Positions 22,339 through 30,166 of a DNA stretch of 55,799 nucleotides are shown here, piece after piece. Positions within the stretch are counted from its first letter, which is position 1; every line of letters begins with the position of its first letter. The DNA is from Auraticoccus cholistanensis. GTDB taxonomy: Bacteria; Actinomycetota; Actinomycetes; Propionibacteriales; Propionibacteriaceae. The position numbers and the translations under genes were made by a program. A model generated the notes under the pieces. It was not told the origin of the DNA and made no database searches. It worked only from the letters and a program-made list of their open reading frames with translations. The stretch covers positions 1-55,799 of the forward strand of contig NZ_WPCU01000004.1 in NCBI RefSeq assembly GCF_009742705.1, given 5' to 3'.

Positions 22339-23298
22339 GTGTCGCCCAACCCCTCCTCCACCCGCACCGAGACGGCGCCTGAGGTGGCGCACGCCCCGCG
22401 TCGCGCCGCGATGGACGACGCGGAGGCCGGACCGCCCCCGCTGACGCCCGAGGAGGAGCAGAGCAGCGGTGTTCCACGTGAAACGTACGGGCGCCAGCTC
22501 CCGAAGCCGGACCGTCCGCGCACCGTCGTCATCGCCAACCAGAAGGGCGGCGTCGGCAAGACCACCACGGCGGTGAACCTGGCGGCCGCACTGGCGCTGG
22601 GCGGGCTGGAGGTCCTGCTCATCGACCTGGATCCGCAGGGGAACGCCTCCACCGCTCTGGGTGTCGACCACCATTCCGGCGTGGGTGGCACCTACGAGGT
22701 CCTCATCGACGGGGACCCGATCAGCCGCCACGTGGTGGCCTCCCCGGAGGCGCCCCACCTGCACGTGCTGCCGGCCACCATCGACCTGGCGGGGGCCGAG
22801 ATCGAGCTGGTCTCTATCGCGTCGCGTGAGAACCGGCTCAAGCAGGCCCTGACGGCGTACCGCGAGCAGAACGCGGTGGACTACGTGATCCTGGACTGCC
22901 CTCCCTCGCTGGGCCTGCTCACCGTGAACGCGCTGGTGGCAGCCGAGGAGATCCTCATCCCGATCCAGTGCGAGTACTACGCCCTCGAGGGGGTGTCCCA
23001 GCTCATGCGCACCATCGAGATGGTGAAGGGCGGGCTGAACAACCGGCTGCGGCTCAGCACCATCGTGCTGACCATGTTCGACGGGCGAACCCGGCTGGCC
23101 AGCCAGGTGGCGGACGAGGTCCGCGCGCACTTTCCACGTGAAACACTGCCCACCCTCATCCCCCGGTCGGTCCGCATCTCCGAGGCGCCCAGCTACGGCC
23201 AGACCGTGCTGTCGTACCAACCCAGCTCGGTGGGCGCCATCGCCTACCTCAACGCGGCCGCAGACATCGCCGCACGCGGCGCGGAAGGAGCGTACTGA
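22339..23298 (+). CDS. parA: Chromosome-partitioning ATPase ParA
   Basis: The protein has 319 residues with a GTG start and GGAACGGGAG upstream. It is a Walker-type ATPase that moves ParB-bound origins. The deviant Walker A is KGGVGKTTTAVNLA (signature lysine in KGG), followed by IDLDPQGNAS and the switch II region VILDCPPSLGLL. About 60 variable residues precede the ATPase domain. Two parS sites lie inside the reading frame and encode GVPRET and FPRET. The stop overlaps the parB start by one base (TGATG). Confidence 0.97.
   Translation: MSPNPSSTRTETAPEVAHAPRRAAMDDAEAGPPPLTPEEEQSSGVPRETYGRQLPKPDRPRTVVIANQKGGVGKTTTAVNLAAALALGGLEVLLIDLDPQGNASTALGVDHHSGVGGTYEVLIDGDPISRHVVASPEAPHLHVLPATIDLAGAEIELVSIASRENRLKQALTAYREQNAVDYVILDCPPSLGLLTVNALVAAEEILIPIQCEYYALEGVSQLMRTIEMVKGGLNNRLRLSTIVLTMFDGRTRLASQVADEVRAHFPRETLPTLIPRSVRISEAPSYGQTVLSYQPSSVGAIAYLNAAADIAARGAEGAY
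22470..22485. other. parS: parS site 2 (within parA)
   Basis: The core GTTCCACGTGAAAC (22471-22484) is identical to site 1. It is read by parA as Val-Pro-Arg-Glu-Thr in the non-conserved N-terminal extension, so this segment may be kept mainly for the DNA site. Confidence 0.92.
23130..23145. other. parS: parS site 3 (within parA)
   Basis: The core TTTCCACGTGAAAC (23131-23144) differs from the other two at one position. It encodes Phe-Pro-Arg-Glu-Thr in the conserved C-terminal half of ParA. Confidence 0.88.
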
Positions 23299-24284
23299 TG
23301 GCCACGGCAGAGCGCAGAGGGCTGGGACGAGGTCTCGGTGAGCTGTTCCAGCGCACGGAGACCCCAGAACCAGCGGTGGCGCCACCCGACGGCGGTGAGC
23401 CGGCACGCGAGCGGAGCGGGAACGCCGTCAGCGCCCCCGCGACGCCGGAGGCACCGTCCGAGTCCTACGTCCCCGTCCCGGCCGGCTCCCGGTTCGTCGA
23501 GCTCCCCCTGGACGCGATCACGCCGAACCCGCGCCAGCCGCGGACGGAGTTCGACGACGACGCCCTCGGGGAGCTCGTCGGCTCCATCCTCGAGGTCGGG
23601 CTGCTGCAGCCGGTGGTGGTCCGCCCGCTCGGGGACGACCGCTACGAGCTGGTCATGGGCGAGCGGCGCTGGCGGGCGTCCCGCCAGGCGGGTCTGGAGC
23701 GCATCCCCGCCATCGTGCGGCGGACCGAGGACCACGACCTGCTCCGGGACGCCCTGCTGGAGAACCTGCACCGCGCCCAGCTGAACCCCCTGGAGGAGGC
23801 GGCTGCGTACCAGCAGATGCTGGAGGACTTCGGCTGCACCCAGGAGGAGCTGTCTCGGCGCATCCACCGCTCACGACCGCAGATCTCCAACACCATCCGG
23901 CTGCTGCGGCTGCCGTCGAGCGTCCAGCGGCGTGTCGCGGCCGGCGTGCTGAGCGCCGGGCACGCCCGGGCGATCCTGATGGTCCCGGACGCCGCCGGGC
24001 AGGAGCGGCTCGCTCAGCGGATCGTCGCGGAGGGGCTGTCGGTGCGCTCGGCCGAGGAGCTGGCCGCCATGGGGGAGCAGGGCCAGGAGCCGCCGCCGCG
24101 CCGCCGCCGGCCTCGGGAGCTCCCCGAGGGAGCCACCCGCGTCTCGGAGGTCCTGACCGACCGGCTGGACACCCGGGTGCGGGTCGAGGGCAGCGCACGG
24201 CGGGGTCGTATCGTGATCGACTTCGCCTCCGCCGAGGACCTGGACCGCATCGCCTCGCTGCTCGGAGTAGCTAGAGAGATCTAA
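23298..24284 (+). CDS. parB: Chromosome-partitioning protein ParB (CTPase)
   Basis: The protein has 328 residues. The N-terminal ParA-interaction motif is RRGLGRGLGELF. The ParB/Srx CTP-binding domain shows ITPNPRQPRTEFD, GERRWRASRQAG and ENLHRAQLNPLEEA. The HTH segment (TQEELSRRIHRSRPQISNTIRLLRL) reads parS, and the C-terminal ~45 residues form the dimerisation domain (IVIDFASAEDLDRIASLL). The last codons are AT-rich and form half of a hairpin spanning the stop. Confidence 0.97.
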   Translation: MATAERRGLGRGLGELFQRTETPEPAVAPPDGGEPARERSGNAVSAPATPEAPSESYVPVPAGSRFVELPLDAITPNPRQPRTEFDDDALGELVGSILEVGLLQPVVVRPLGDDRYELVMGERRWRASRQAGLERIPAIVRRTEDHDLLRDALLENLHRAQLNPLEEAAAYQQMLEDFGCTQEELSRRIHRSRPQISNTIRLLRLPSSVQRRVAAGVLSAGHARAILMVPDAAGQERLAQRIVAEGLSVRSAEELAAMGEQGQEPPPRRRRPRELPEGATRVSEVLTDRLDTRVRVEGSARRGRIVIDFASAEDLDRIASLLGVAREI

Positions 24285-24289
24285 CTACT
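24266..24289. terminator. AT-rich hairpin spanning the parB stop codon
   Basis: AGTAG-C-TAGA (24266-24275) pairs with TCTA-A-CTACT (24280-24289) around the loop GAGA; there is one mismatch in ten pairs. The TAA stop lies inside the descending arm. It sits in the 32-bp gap between the convergent parB and DUF3817 genes and may terminate both. The AT content is exceptional for this genome. Confidence 0.55.
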
Positions 24290-24316
24290 TGTCGACTTAG
24301 CGACTGGTCGGTTTGG

Positions 24317-24673
24317 TCACTCCCGGATGGGACTGGGCGCGTCCTCGGAGGCGGTGCTGGCCAGGCGGCCCTGCACGTCCTTGGTGGCGAATCGCTCGGC
24401 GACGAAGGACAGGAACGGCACGGTGCCGGCGAGGGCGATCAGCAGCAGCCAGCGCCACGGCCACTTCACGCGGCGGCTGAGGTCGAAGGCGGTGATCAGC
24501 AGCAGCATGTACAGCCAGCCGTGGGGCACGCCGGTGGCGGTCACCACCCAGTCGTCGCCGCCCAGGTACTTCAGCGGCAGCCCGACGCAGACGAGCACCA
24601 CGAGCAGCACCCCGACGATCCAGGCCATCACCCGGTAGCGCGTCAGCGCGCCTCGTACCCCTCGGACGTCCAT
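24317..24673 (-). CDS. DUF3817 integral membrane protein
   Basis: The protein has 118 residues with three hydrophobic segments: MAWIVGVLLVVLVCVGLPLKY, GWLYMLLLITAFDLS and WLLLIALAGTVPFLSFVAE. The motifs GVPHGWLYM and FVAER are typical of DUF3817, a small actinobacterial membrane family of unknown function. It is convergent with parB and lies downstream of the kinase gene on the same strand. Confidence 0.85.
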   Translation of the reverse strand: MDVRGVRGALTRYRVMAWIVGVLLVVLVCVGLPLKYLGGDDWVVTATGVPHGWLYMLLLITAFDLSRRVKWPWRWLLLIALAGTVPFLSFVAERFATKDVQGRLASTASEDAPSPIRE

Positions 24674-24733
24674 GCCCAGCTCCCGTTCGACCTAGTTCGA
24701 CCTCGGTCGACCCTATCCGAGCTCCCAAGACAA

Positions 24734-24745
24734 ATATGTCGATAT
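24734..24745. repeat. AT-rich 12-mer ATATGTCGATAT, copy 2 (intergenic)
   Basis: Same 12-mer and same orientation as at 21181-21192. Here it lies just beyond the kinase stop codon, in the 76-bp gap before DUF3817, preceded by CAA and followed by GACGTCAAGACGCTTCGTC. The short inverted repeat TGACG/CGTCA follows it. Confidence 0.6.
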
Positions 24746-24749
24746 GACG

Positions 24750-25739
24750 TCAAGACGCTTCGTCAATACGTACCGGGGCGGGAAGCGTGACGGAGGCGGG
24801 CGCCAGCTGTGGCATGCCGGCCAGCTGGGCGGCCAGGACGAGCGCCCCGAGCACCGGCCGGGTGCTCAGGTGCAGCCGGTGCCCGGCCTCGACCAGAGCC
24901 CGCGAGACCCCGTCGCGGACCGGCCCGTCGGCGGTCAGCACGCCGCCGGCGAGCACCACGTCCAACCCGGGGGCGCCGTCGGCCACCACCGCGAAGGAGC
25001 CGAGCAACCGCTCGACGGCCGCCTCGACGACACCGGCTGCCACCGGGTCCCCGGCGTCGGCCGCCGACACCACCGCGGGCACCAGCGCGGCCGTCCGCCC
25101 GACGGTCAGCGCGGCCGCCGCCCGCACCCAGTCCTGGCGGACGTCCCCGGTCACGGCGCGGACGTCGAGCGGCCCGGCCAGCGTCTCGGTCAGCCGGGTC
25201 GGGGCCCCGCGGCCGTCCAGCGCGGCGACGGCGGCCCGCAGCGCCGCCGCGCCGATCCAGTAGCCGGAGCCCTCGTCACCCAGCCGCCACCCGAGACCGT
25301 CGCACCGGCGGGTCAGGCGTCCGTCCCGGTACCGCCCCGCCACCGCCCCGGTGCCGCTGAGCAGCAGCACGCCGTCGCCCGCGGGCGCCGCGGCCAGGAA
25401 CGCGATGTCCAGGTCGGTGCGCACGTCCAGCGGCGCGACCACCCCCACCTGGGCCAGGTCGCCGGCCACCCGCTCGGCGACCTCGGACCCCGCCGCCGAC
25501 CCGGCACCGGCGATACCGGCGGCCACCGCGACCACCCGCGCCGGGTCCGCGCCGGCGAGGGCGGTGGTGACGGCCTGGCGGAGGTAGGCCGACACGTCAC
25601 CGGCGGAGCTGCGGTGGTTCCCGCCGGCGGCCGTGGCGTGGCCGAGCGCCTGACCGGCGGCGTCGAGGACGGCCGCCTTCGTCGACGTGCCACCCACGTC
25701 GAGGCCGATCAGCAGCGGGGCGGGGTTCGGGTCGCTCAC
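24750..25739 (-). CDS. BadF/BadG-type sugar kinase, probable N-acetylglucosamine kinase
   Basis: The protein has 329 residues from the GTG at 25739, giving VSDPNPAPLLIGLDVGGTSTKA. The ASKHA fold is evident: phosphate-1 motif DVGGTSTKAAVLD, phosphate-2 motif LLLSGTGAVAGRY, GWRLGDEGSGYWIG, and adenosine motif VVLAGGVL. Members phosphorylate GlcNAc or related amino sugars. It is divergent from the NagZ-like glycosidase, which releases GlcNAc, so a salvage or wall-recycling role is likely. Glucosamine kinase is an alternative. Confidence 0.85.
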   Translation of the reverse strand: MSDPNPAPLLIGLDVGGTSTKAAVLDAAGQALGHATAAGGNHRSSAGDVSAYLRQAVTTALAGADPARVVAVAAGIAGAGSAAGSEVAERVAGDLAQVGVVAPLDVRTDLDIAFLAAAPAGDGVLLLSGTGAVAGRYRDGRLTRRCDGLGWRLGDEGSGYWIGAAALRAAVAALDGRGAPTRLTETLAGPLDVRAVTGDVRQDWVRAAAALTVGRTAALVPAVVSAADAGDPVAAGVVEAAVERLLGSFAVVADGAPGLDVVLAGGVLTADGPVRDGVSRALVEAGHRLHLSTRPVLGALVLAAQLAGMPQLAPASVTLPAPVRIDEAS

Positions 25740-25824
25740 GGGGGCAAGCCTGCCGTACCGTCCGGCAGACTGGGCGGACCCCAGAGGTCGTCCTCGTACC
25801 CCGTCAGCCAGCCGAAGGAGCACG

Positions 25825-27282
25825 ATGCCCTCCACCCACCCCCTCCTCACCCGCGCGGCCCGGGGCGTGCTGCTGGGGAGCTTCCCCGGCACCACGCTGC
25901 CCGACTGGCTGGTCGAGGCCGTCCGCGGTGGGCTGGGCGGGGTGGTGCTGTTCGGGGAGAACGTGCCCGACCTCGTCACCGCACGTCGCCTCTGCCAGGA
26001 GCTCCACGCGTTGAGCCCGGAGCTGGTGGTGATGATCGACGAGGAGGGCGGGGACGTCACCCGGCTGCAGGCGGCCGAGGGTTCCGGGCTGCCGGGCAAC
26101 GCCGCTCTCGGCGCGGTCGACGACGTGGATCTCACCCTGCGGGCCGGCCGGGCCCTGGGTGCGCTGCTGCACGCGGTCGGGATCGACGTCGACCTCGGAC
26201 CCTGTCTGGACGTGGCCAGCGAGCCCTGGAACCCCGTGGTCGGCAGCCGCTCCTTCGGGCCTGACGCCGAGCTGGTGGCCCGGCACGGGGTCGCCACGGT
26301 GCGCGGCCTGGCCGCCGGTGGTGCCGGCGCCTGCGGCAAGCACTACCCCGGGCACGGCGCCACGCTGGTCGACTCGCACGTCGGGCTGCCGGTGCTCCAC
26401 GTCGACCTGGAGCTGCTGCAGCAGCGGGACCTGCTGCCCTTCCGGGCAGCGGTGGCCGCCGGCATGGAGTCGGTGATGACCGCGCACGTGGTGGTGCCCG
26501 GGCTGGGGGAGCGGCCGGCCTCGCTGTCGCGCTGGTCCTCGGTGCTGCTGCGCCGGTCCGGGTTCGCCGGTCCGGTGGTGACCGACGCGCTGGGGATGAA
26601 GGCGGTCGGGGACGACCTGGGGGAGGCAGCGGTCGCGGCCGTGCGCGCCGGTGCGGACCTGCTGTGCCTGGACGCGCCGCACCAGCGCGACGCCGAGGAC
26701 ATGCTGCACCGCTCCACCGAGGCGCTGGTGGCGGCCGCGGCGGCCGGGGTGGTCGAGGTGGAGGCGCTGCGACGCTCGGCCATGCGCAACCGCGCGCTGG
26801 GGGCCCGCTGCGCGCTCCGCCGGGAGCGTCCCCGGCTCGAGCTCGACCGCGCCCGGCAGCAGCTGGCGGAGGTGGGGGCCGAGGCGGCCGACCGCTCGCT
26901 GGACGTCCGCGGCGAGGTCCGCACGAGCGGGCCGCTGCAGCTGGTGGACCTGCGCCCCACGCAGAACCTGGCCGCGGGACGCACCACCAGCGCCTTCACC
27001 GCCGCGCTGACCGGCCGCGCGCAGGCGTCCGGGCGCGGAGAGGTGCCGACGGTGCCCGCCACCGACGTGGATCCCGGGCGGGCCGTGGTGGTGCTGGTCC
27101 GCGAGCCCCACCCCGAGCGGCCGGAGGGACGGGCGCTGGCCGAGCTGGTGGGCCGGCGTCCGGACGCCGTGGTGGTCCACACCGGTGTGGCCGCCACCGC
27201 TCCCGACGTCCCGCACCGCGTGCTCTGCCACGGGGTGGGGCGGGCCAACGCCGAGGCGGTCAGCCGGCGGGTGGTGGGCTGA
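25825..27282 (+). CDS. nagZ: Glycoside hydrolase family 3, NagZ-like beta-N-acetylhexosaminidase
   Basis: The protein has 485 residues with GAAGGAG before the ATG. The GH3 barrel shows VVMIDEEGGDVTRLQ, KHYPGHGATLVDSH (residues 172-185, including the loop His that acts as acid/base in NagZ enzymes) and the nucleophile Asp254 in VVTDALGMKAV. A C-terminal ~150-residue domain follows. No clear signal peptide is present, so it is probably cytoplasmic. With the divergent kinase it would release and phosphorylate GlcNAc from muropeptides or chitooligomers. Confidence 0.9.
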   Translation: MPSTHPLLTRAARGVLLGSFPGTTLPDWLVEAVRGGLGGVVLFGENVPDLVTARRLCQELHALSPELVVMIDEEGGDVTRLQAAEGSGLPGNAALGAVDDVDLTLRAGRALGALLHAVGIDVDLGPCLDVASEPWNPVVGSRSFGPDAELVARHGVATVRGLAAGGAGACGKHYPGHGATLVDSHVGLPVLHVDLELLQQRDLLPFRAAVAAGMESVMTAHVVVPGLGERPASLSRWSSVLLRRSGFAGPVVTDALGMKAVGDDLGEAAVAAVRAGADLLCLDAPHQRDAEDMLHRSTEALVAAAAAGVVEVEALRRSAMRNRALGARCALRRERPRLELDRARQQLAEVGAEAADRSLDVRGEVRTSGPLQLVDLRPTQNLAAGRTTSAFTAALTGRAQASGRGEVPTVPATDVDPGRAVVVLVREPHPERPEGRALAELVGRRPDAVVVHTGVAATAPDVPHRVLCHGVGRANAEAVSRRVVG

Positions 27283-27302
27283 GCCGCTGCGCTCGCTCCG
27301 AC

Positions 27303-27328
27303 GGGGTGGAGGTCGTGGCGACCACCCC
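27303..27328 (+). terminator. Hairpin after nagZ
   Basis: GGTCG-TGG-CGACC extended by GGGGT/ACCCC with a GGA bulge, 20 bp after the nagZ stop. There is no T-run, as is common for hairpins in such GC-rich genomes. The rest of 27283-27466 shows no gene. Confidence 0.5.
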
Positions 27329-27466
27329 GGGCGAGCCCGGTCAGACCATGCGGCTCCCGTCCGTCATCAGGGCAGGAGGTCCAACTGCGGACGACATCGA
27401 CGTCGGGCGGTGAGACCATCGACATCATTTCCCACGGAGGGAGCAGGACGTTGAAGGTGCACGTCG

Positions 27467-27805
27467 ATGACTGACGAACGCAGGATCAACGCCCTTCTTC
27501 AAGCAGGCCTGGACGACTGGATCTCGCTCCACGACGTCGTCTGGGAAGCGATGGAAGGTGATGACTCCGATGAGAGCCGGCGGAGGACGATCCGGCTCCT
27601 CGGTCAGCTGTTCGACGACGGTCTCGCGGTTCCGGGAGATCTGGGCGCATCAGGGTTCGAGGACTGGCCGGGTACACCTGGGACGTGGCTCCACCGGGCG
27701 TGGGCTGAGCTCGAGCGGCTCGGGTGGAACCCGATGGGCGCCGGGTTCTGGCTACGGCTGACCGAGCTCGGCGAGCGCGAGGCTCGAGAGAGAGGCCTGG
27801 AGTAG
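27467..27805 (+). CDS. Small soluble protein of unknown function
   Basis: The protein has 112 residues from the ATG at 27467, acidic and Trp-rich (WISLHDVVWEAM, DWPGTPGTWLHRAWAELERLGWNP). The C-terminal WLRLTELGEREARERG resembles the wing and last helix of small winged-helix domains, but this is only a resemblance. The base composition is lower in GC than that of its neighbours (for example GATGACTCCGATGAGAG), suggesting separate acquisition. It has no operon partner. Confidence 0.6.
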   Translation: MTDERRINALLQAGLDDWISLHDVVWEAMEGDDSDESRRRTIRLLGQLFDDGLAVPGDLGASGFEDWPGTPGTWLHRAWAELERLGWNPMGAGFWLRLTELGEREARERGLE

Positions 27806-27907
27806 TCGGGGACACGTGGGCGTCGCATCAGGTCGCCCGGCCACTCGGCACCGAACCGAGCCACTCCGTCCACGGGTGTCACCACCAGCTCCACCCCCGG
27901 GAGCACG

Positions 27908-28276
27908 TCACCAGAGGACGGCGATCCCGGCGTTGAACAGGGTGAGGGCGCCGACGAGCCAGAACACCCCGGCTGGCATTGGCGACCCCTTACGGGCCCG
28001 GCTGCTGCTGATCCCGATCAGCGCGCCGATCACCACCAGCACGACCAGCTTGATGCCGATCTTGGTGTAGTTCAGGTCGCCGTCCAGGCCCCACGGCGCA
28101 GCGAGGGCCAGGCCCGCGACGGCGGCGACCAGCAGGCCGAGGTTCATCACCCGCGTCGCCTGGTACCGGCGGGCGGCGGCCTCGACCACCCACGCCCCGA
28201 AGAGGACGGCGAAGCCCACGAGGTGCAGCAGCACGACGACGTTCCGGAGGGTCTGCAGGAGTTCCACGCCGGGCAC
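27908..28276 (-). CDS. Small integral membrane protein (about four helices)
   Basis: The protein has up to 122 residues, starting at the GTG at 28276 or the GTG at 28267. Helices are NVVVLLHLVGFAVLFGAWVV, MNLGLLVAAVAGLALAAPW, IKLVVLVVIGALIGISS and GVFWLVGALTLFNAGIAVLW. I recognise only the general pattern of small actinobacterial membrane proteins; the function is unknown. The preceding 102-bp gap (27806-27907) shows nothing recognisable. Confidence 0.72.
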   Translation of the reverse strand: MPGVELLQTLRNVVVLLHLVGFAVLFGAWVVEAAARRYQATRVMNLGLLVAAVAGLALAAPWGLDGDLNYTKIGIKLVVLVVIGALIGISSSRARKGSPMPAGVFWLVGALTLFNAGIAVLW

Positions 28277-28338
28277 TGTACTGAACCCTGCCCGTGTCCC
28301 GCGGTCGACGAAGGGGCGGGCCCGTCGCCGCCGCCCGG

Positions 28339-29094
28339 CTAGTCGTCGGCAGCCGACCGGCCGGCAGCGGCGGGCTCCACCGGTCCGGCCGGGGCGTGCA
28401 GCACCTCCCGGGCCTGCTCGGCCGCGGCGAGGATGCTGGCGCTCATCAGGTCGAGGAACCGCGCGATGTTCTCCAGCCGGGCCGCGGCCGGCGTGTGCGG
28501 GCCGAGCACGGCGACCCCGTGCCGGGCGGTCTCGGCCAACTGGTCGTTGGCGCGGGCGCTGGCGATCGTCGACTGGTACCAGACGTCGTTGTCGGCGGTG
28601 TAGCGCTCACGGCGCCCGCCGCCGCGCTCGCGACGGACGAGCCCCTGGCCCTCGAGGAAGGCGATCGCCTTCGAGACGGAGGCCGGGCTCGTCCCCAGGC
28701 GCGCGACCAGCTCGGCGGCGGTGACGCTACCCGCGTCGGTGGTGAACAGGCAGGCCAGCACCCGGGCCGGCGTCCTCGGCAGCCCCGAGGCCATCAGCCC
28801 GGTCGTGAGCACCGCCTCGAACTCCGCCACCGCTGCGGCGTCGCGCCCGGCTGGCACCGGCGCCGGCTGACCGGCACCCCGGGGCGCGGGTCGACGGGCG
28901 CGGGCGCGGCGCTCCGTGGCGCGCTGGGCGAGGTCGGCGCGGTAGCCGGCCGGGCCGCCGTTGCGGGTCACCTCCCGGGTGACGGTGGAGGTGGGACGGC
29001 CCAGCCGTCGGGCGATCTCGGCGTAGGACAGGTCGTCGGCCAGCCCCGAGGCGATGTGCTGGCGCTCCTGCCGGGTGAGCCTGCCGGCTGGCAC
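28339..29094 (-). CDS. Transcription regulator with IS30-type HTH plus MarR/GbsR winged helix
   Basis: The protein has 251 residues with a GTG start. Residues about 5-45 form an IS30/Tra8-like helix-turn-helix (LTRQERQHIASGLADDLSYAEIARRLGRPTSTVTREVTRN). After an Arg/Pro-rich linker comes a MarR/GbsR winged helix (GSVTAAELVARLGTSPASVSKAIAFLEGQGLVRRER, wing RRERYTADND), then a helical tail. No transposase catalytic domain is present, so it is a regulator. It is divergent from the alpha/beta hydrolase gene, with inverted repeats between them, which suggests it controls that gene and itself. Confidence 0.85.
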   Translation of the reverse strand: MPAGRLTRQERQHIASGLADDLSYAEIARRLGRPTSTVTREVTRNGGPAGYRADLAQRATERRARARRPAPRGAGQPAPVPAGRDAAAVAEFEAVLTTGLMASGLPRTPARVLACLFTTDAGSVTAAELVARLGTSPASVSKAIAFLEGQGLVRRERGGGRRERYTADNDVWYQSTIASARANDQLAETARHGVAVLGPHTPAAARLENIARFLDLMSASILAAAEQAREVLHAPAGPVEPAAAGRSAADD

Positions 29095-29267
29095 TCGCAA
29101 CCCCCTCGCTGATGACGTCGGTCCCGGGGACGATAACGCCCCGGCCCGTCCGGCCGCAACGGACTGTGCTGGCAGCCATTGCGTTATGCGATGGTCCCGC
29201 GCACCGATATCTGGACTCTGACTACGGGTGACACATTGCCGCGCGGCGAACGCTGTTGCCGATGTGC

Positions 29268-29287
29268 GAAACGCTCCGTAGCGTTTC
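29268..29287. promoter_or_regulatory. Perfect inverted repeat, likely operator of the MarR-type regulator
   Basis: GAAACGCT-CCGT-AGCGTTTC is a perfect 8+8 inverted repeat in the 253-bp divergent gap 29095-29347. A second inverted repeat, TTTCC-N6-GGAAA, follows at 29284-29299, and a half-site GAACGCT lies about 20 bp before it. Spacing is about 60 bp before the hydrolase ATG. Confidence 0.6.
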
Positions 29288-29347
29288 CGGCATTGGAAAC
29301 ACGGCTGCCAGGCCGGCCACCCACCACTCCGAGCAGGGGAGGACCCC

Positions 29348-30166
29348 ATGACGAACCGCGACACGACCCCGCCCAGCACGACCACCGCGCCCTGGCGGGG
29401 GATGGTCCCGGTCGAGGACACCGCCCTGGCGGTGACGGACACCGGCGGCCCGGGCACCCCCGTGCTCTACCTCAACGGCCAGTTCGCCACGCAGGGCTAC
29501 TGGCGTCGGGTCGTCGCCGACCTGGGCCCGGGCTGGCGGCACATCACCTACGACGAGCGCGCCCGCGGGCGGCGGTCGGGGCGCTCGGCCGACTACTCCT
29601 TCGAGGCAGCCGTCCGCGACGTCGACGCCGTCCTCGCCGCCCGCGGCGTGGACCGGGCGCTGCTGGTCGGCTGGTCCTACGGCGCGGTCGTCGCGGCGCA
29701 CTGGGCGCACCGCAACCCGTCCCGGACGCTCGGGGCCGTGCTCGTGGACGGCGCCTTCCCCCACGACTGGCTCGACGAGGCGATGGCGCAGCGGATCCGC
29801 ACGCTGTTCCGGCGGCTGTACCCGCTGACGGTGCTGGTGCGACCCACCGGGATCACCCCGCGCATGAGCGCCGCGCAGCAGGCCGAGAGCAACATCGAGC
29901 TGGGCCGCCTCTCCCGCGAGCGCGAGCTGGCCCCGGTGCTGGACGCCATCACCGTGCCCGTCCGCTACGTGGTGGCCTCGGGGACTTCCCTGGGGAGCCG
30001 GGGCGACGAGCAGGAGCAGATCCGCGCCAGCCTGGAGGCGGTGACGGTCCGCAACCCGCAGATCCGGGTCAGCGCCAAGGTGCCCAGCAACCACGGCGCC
30101 ATCCTCAAGAAGGACTTCCGCGCGGTCGCCGCCGCCGTGCGGGAGGTCAGCCCAGCAGCAGCGTGA
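29348..30166 (+). CDS. Alpha/beta hydrolase
   Basis: The protein has 272 residues; the ATG is preceded by GGGGAGGA. The fold is clear: oxyanion region YLNGQFATQGYW, HITYDERARGRRSG, nucleophile elbow GWSYG (Ser near residue 117), and a C-terminal NHGAILKKD with the catalytic His. Substrate cannot be told from sequence; small esters, lactones or epoxides are all possible. It is divergent from the IS30-HTH/MarR regulator. The 3' end overlaps the convergent AEC transporter gene by 20 bp. Confidence 0.88.
   Translation: MTNRDTTPPSTTTAPWRGMVPVEDTALAVTDTGGPGTPVLYLNGQFATQGYWRRVVADLGPGWRHITYDERARGRRSGRSADYSFEAAVRDVDAVLAARGVDRALLVGWSYGAVVAAHWAHRNPSRTLGAVLVDGAFPHDWLDEAMAQRIRTLFRRLYPLTVLVRPTGITPRMSAAQQAESNIELGRLSRERELAPVLDAITVPVRYVVASGTSLGSRGDEQEQIRASLEAVTVRNPQIRVSAKVPSNHGAILKKDFRAVAAAVREVSPAAA

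Noticed and set aside
28968-29094. An IS30 transposase remnant
   Set aside because: Only the HTH is IS30-like; there is no DDE catalytic domain and no terminal inverted repeats, and a MarR domain follows in frame.
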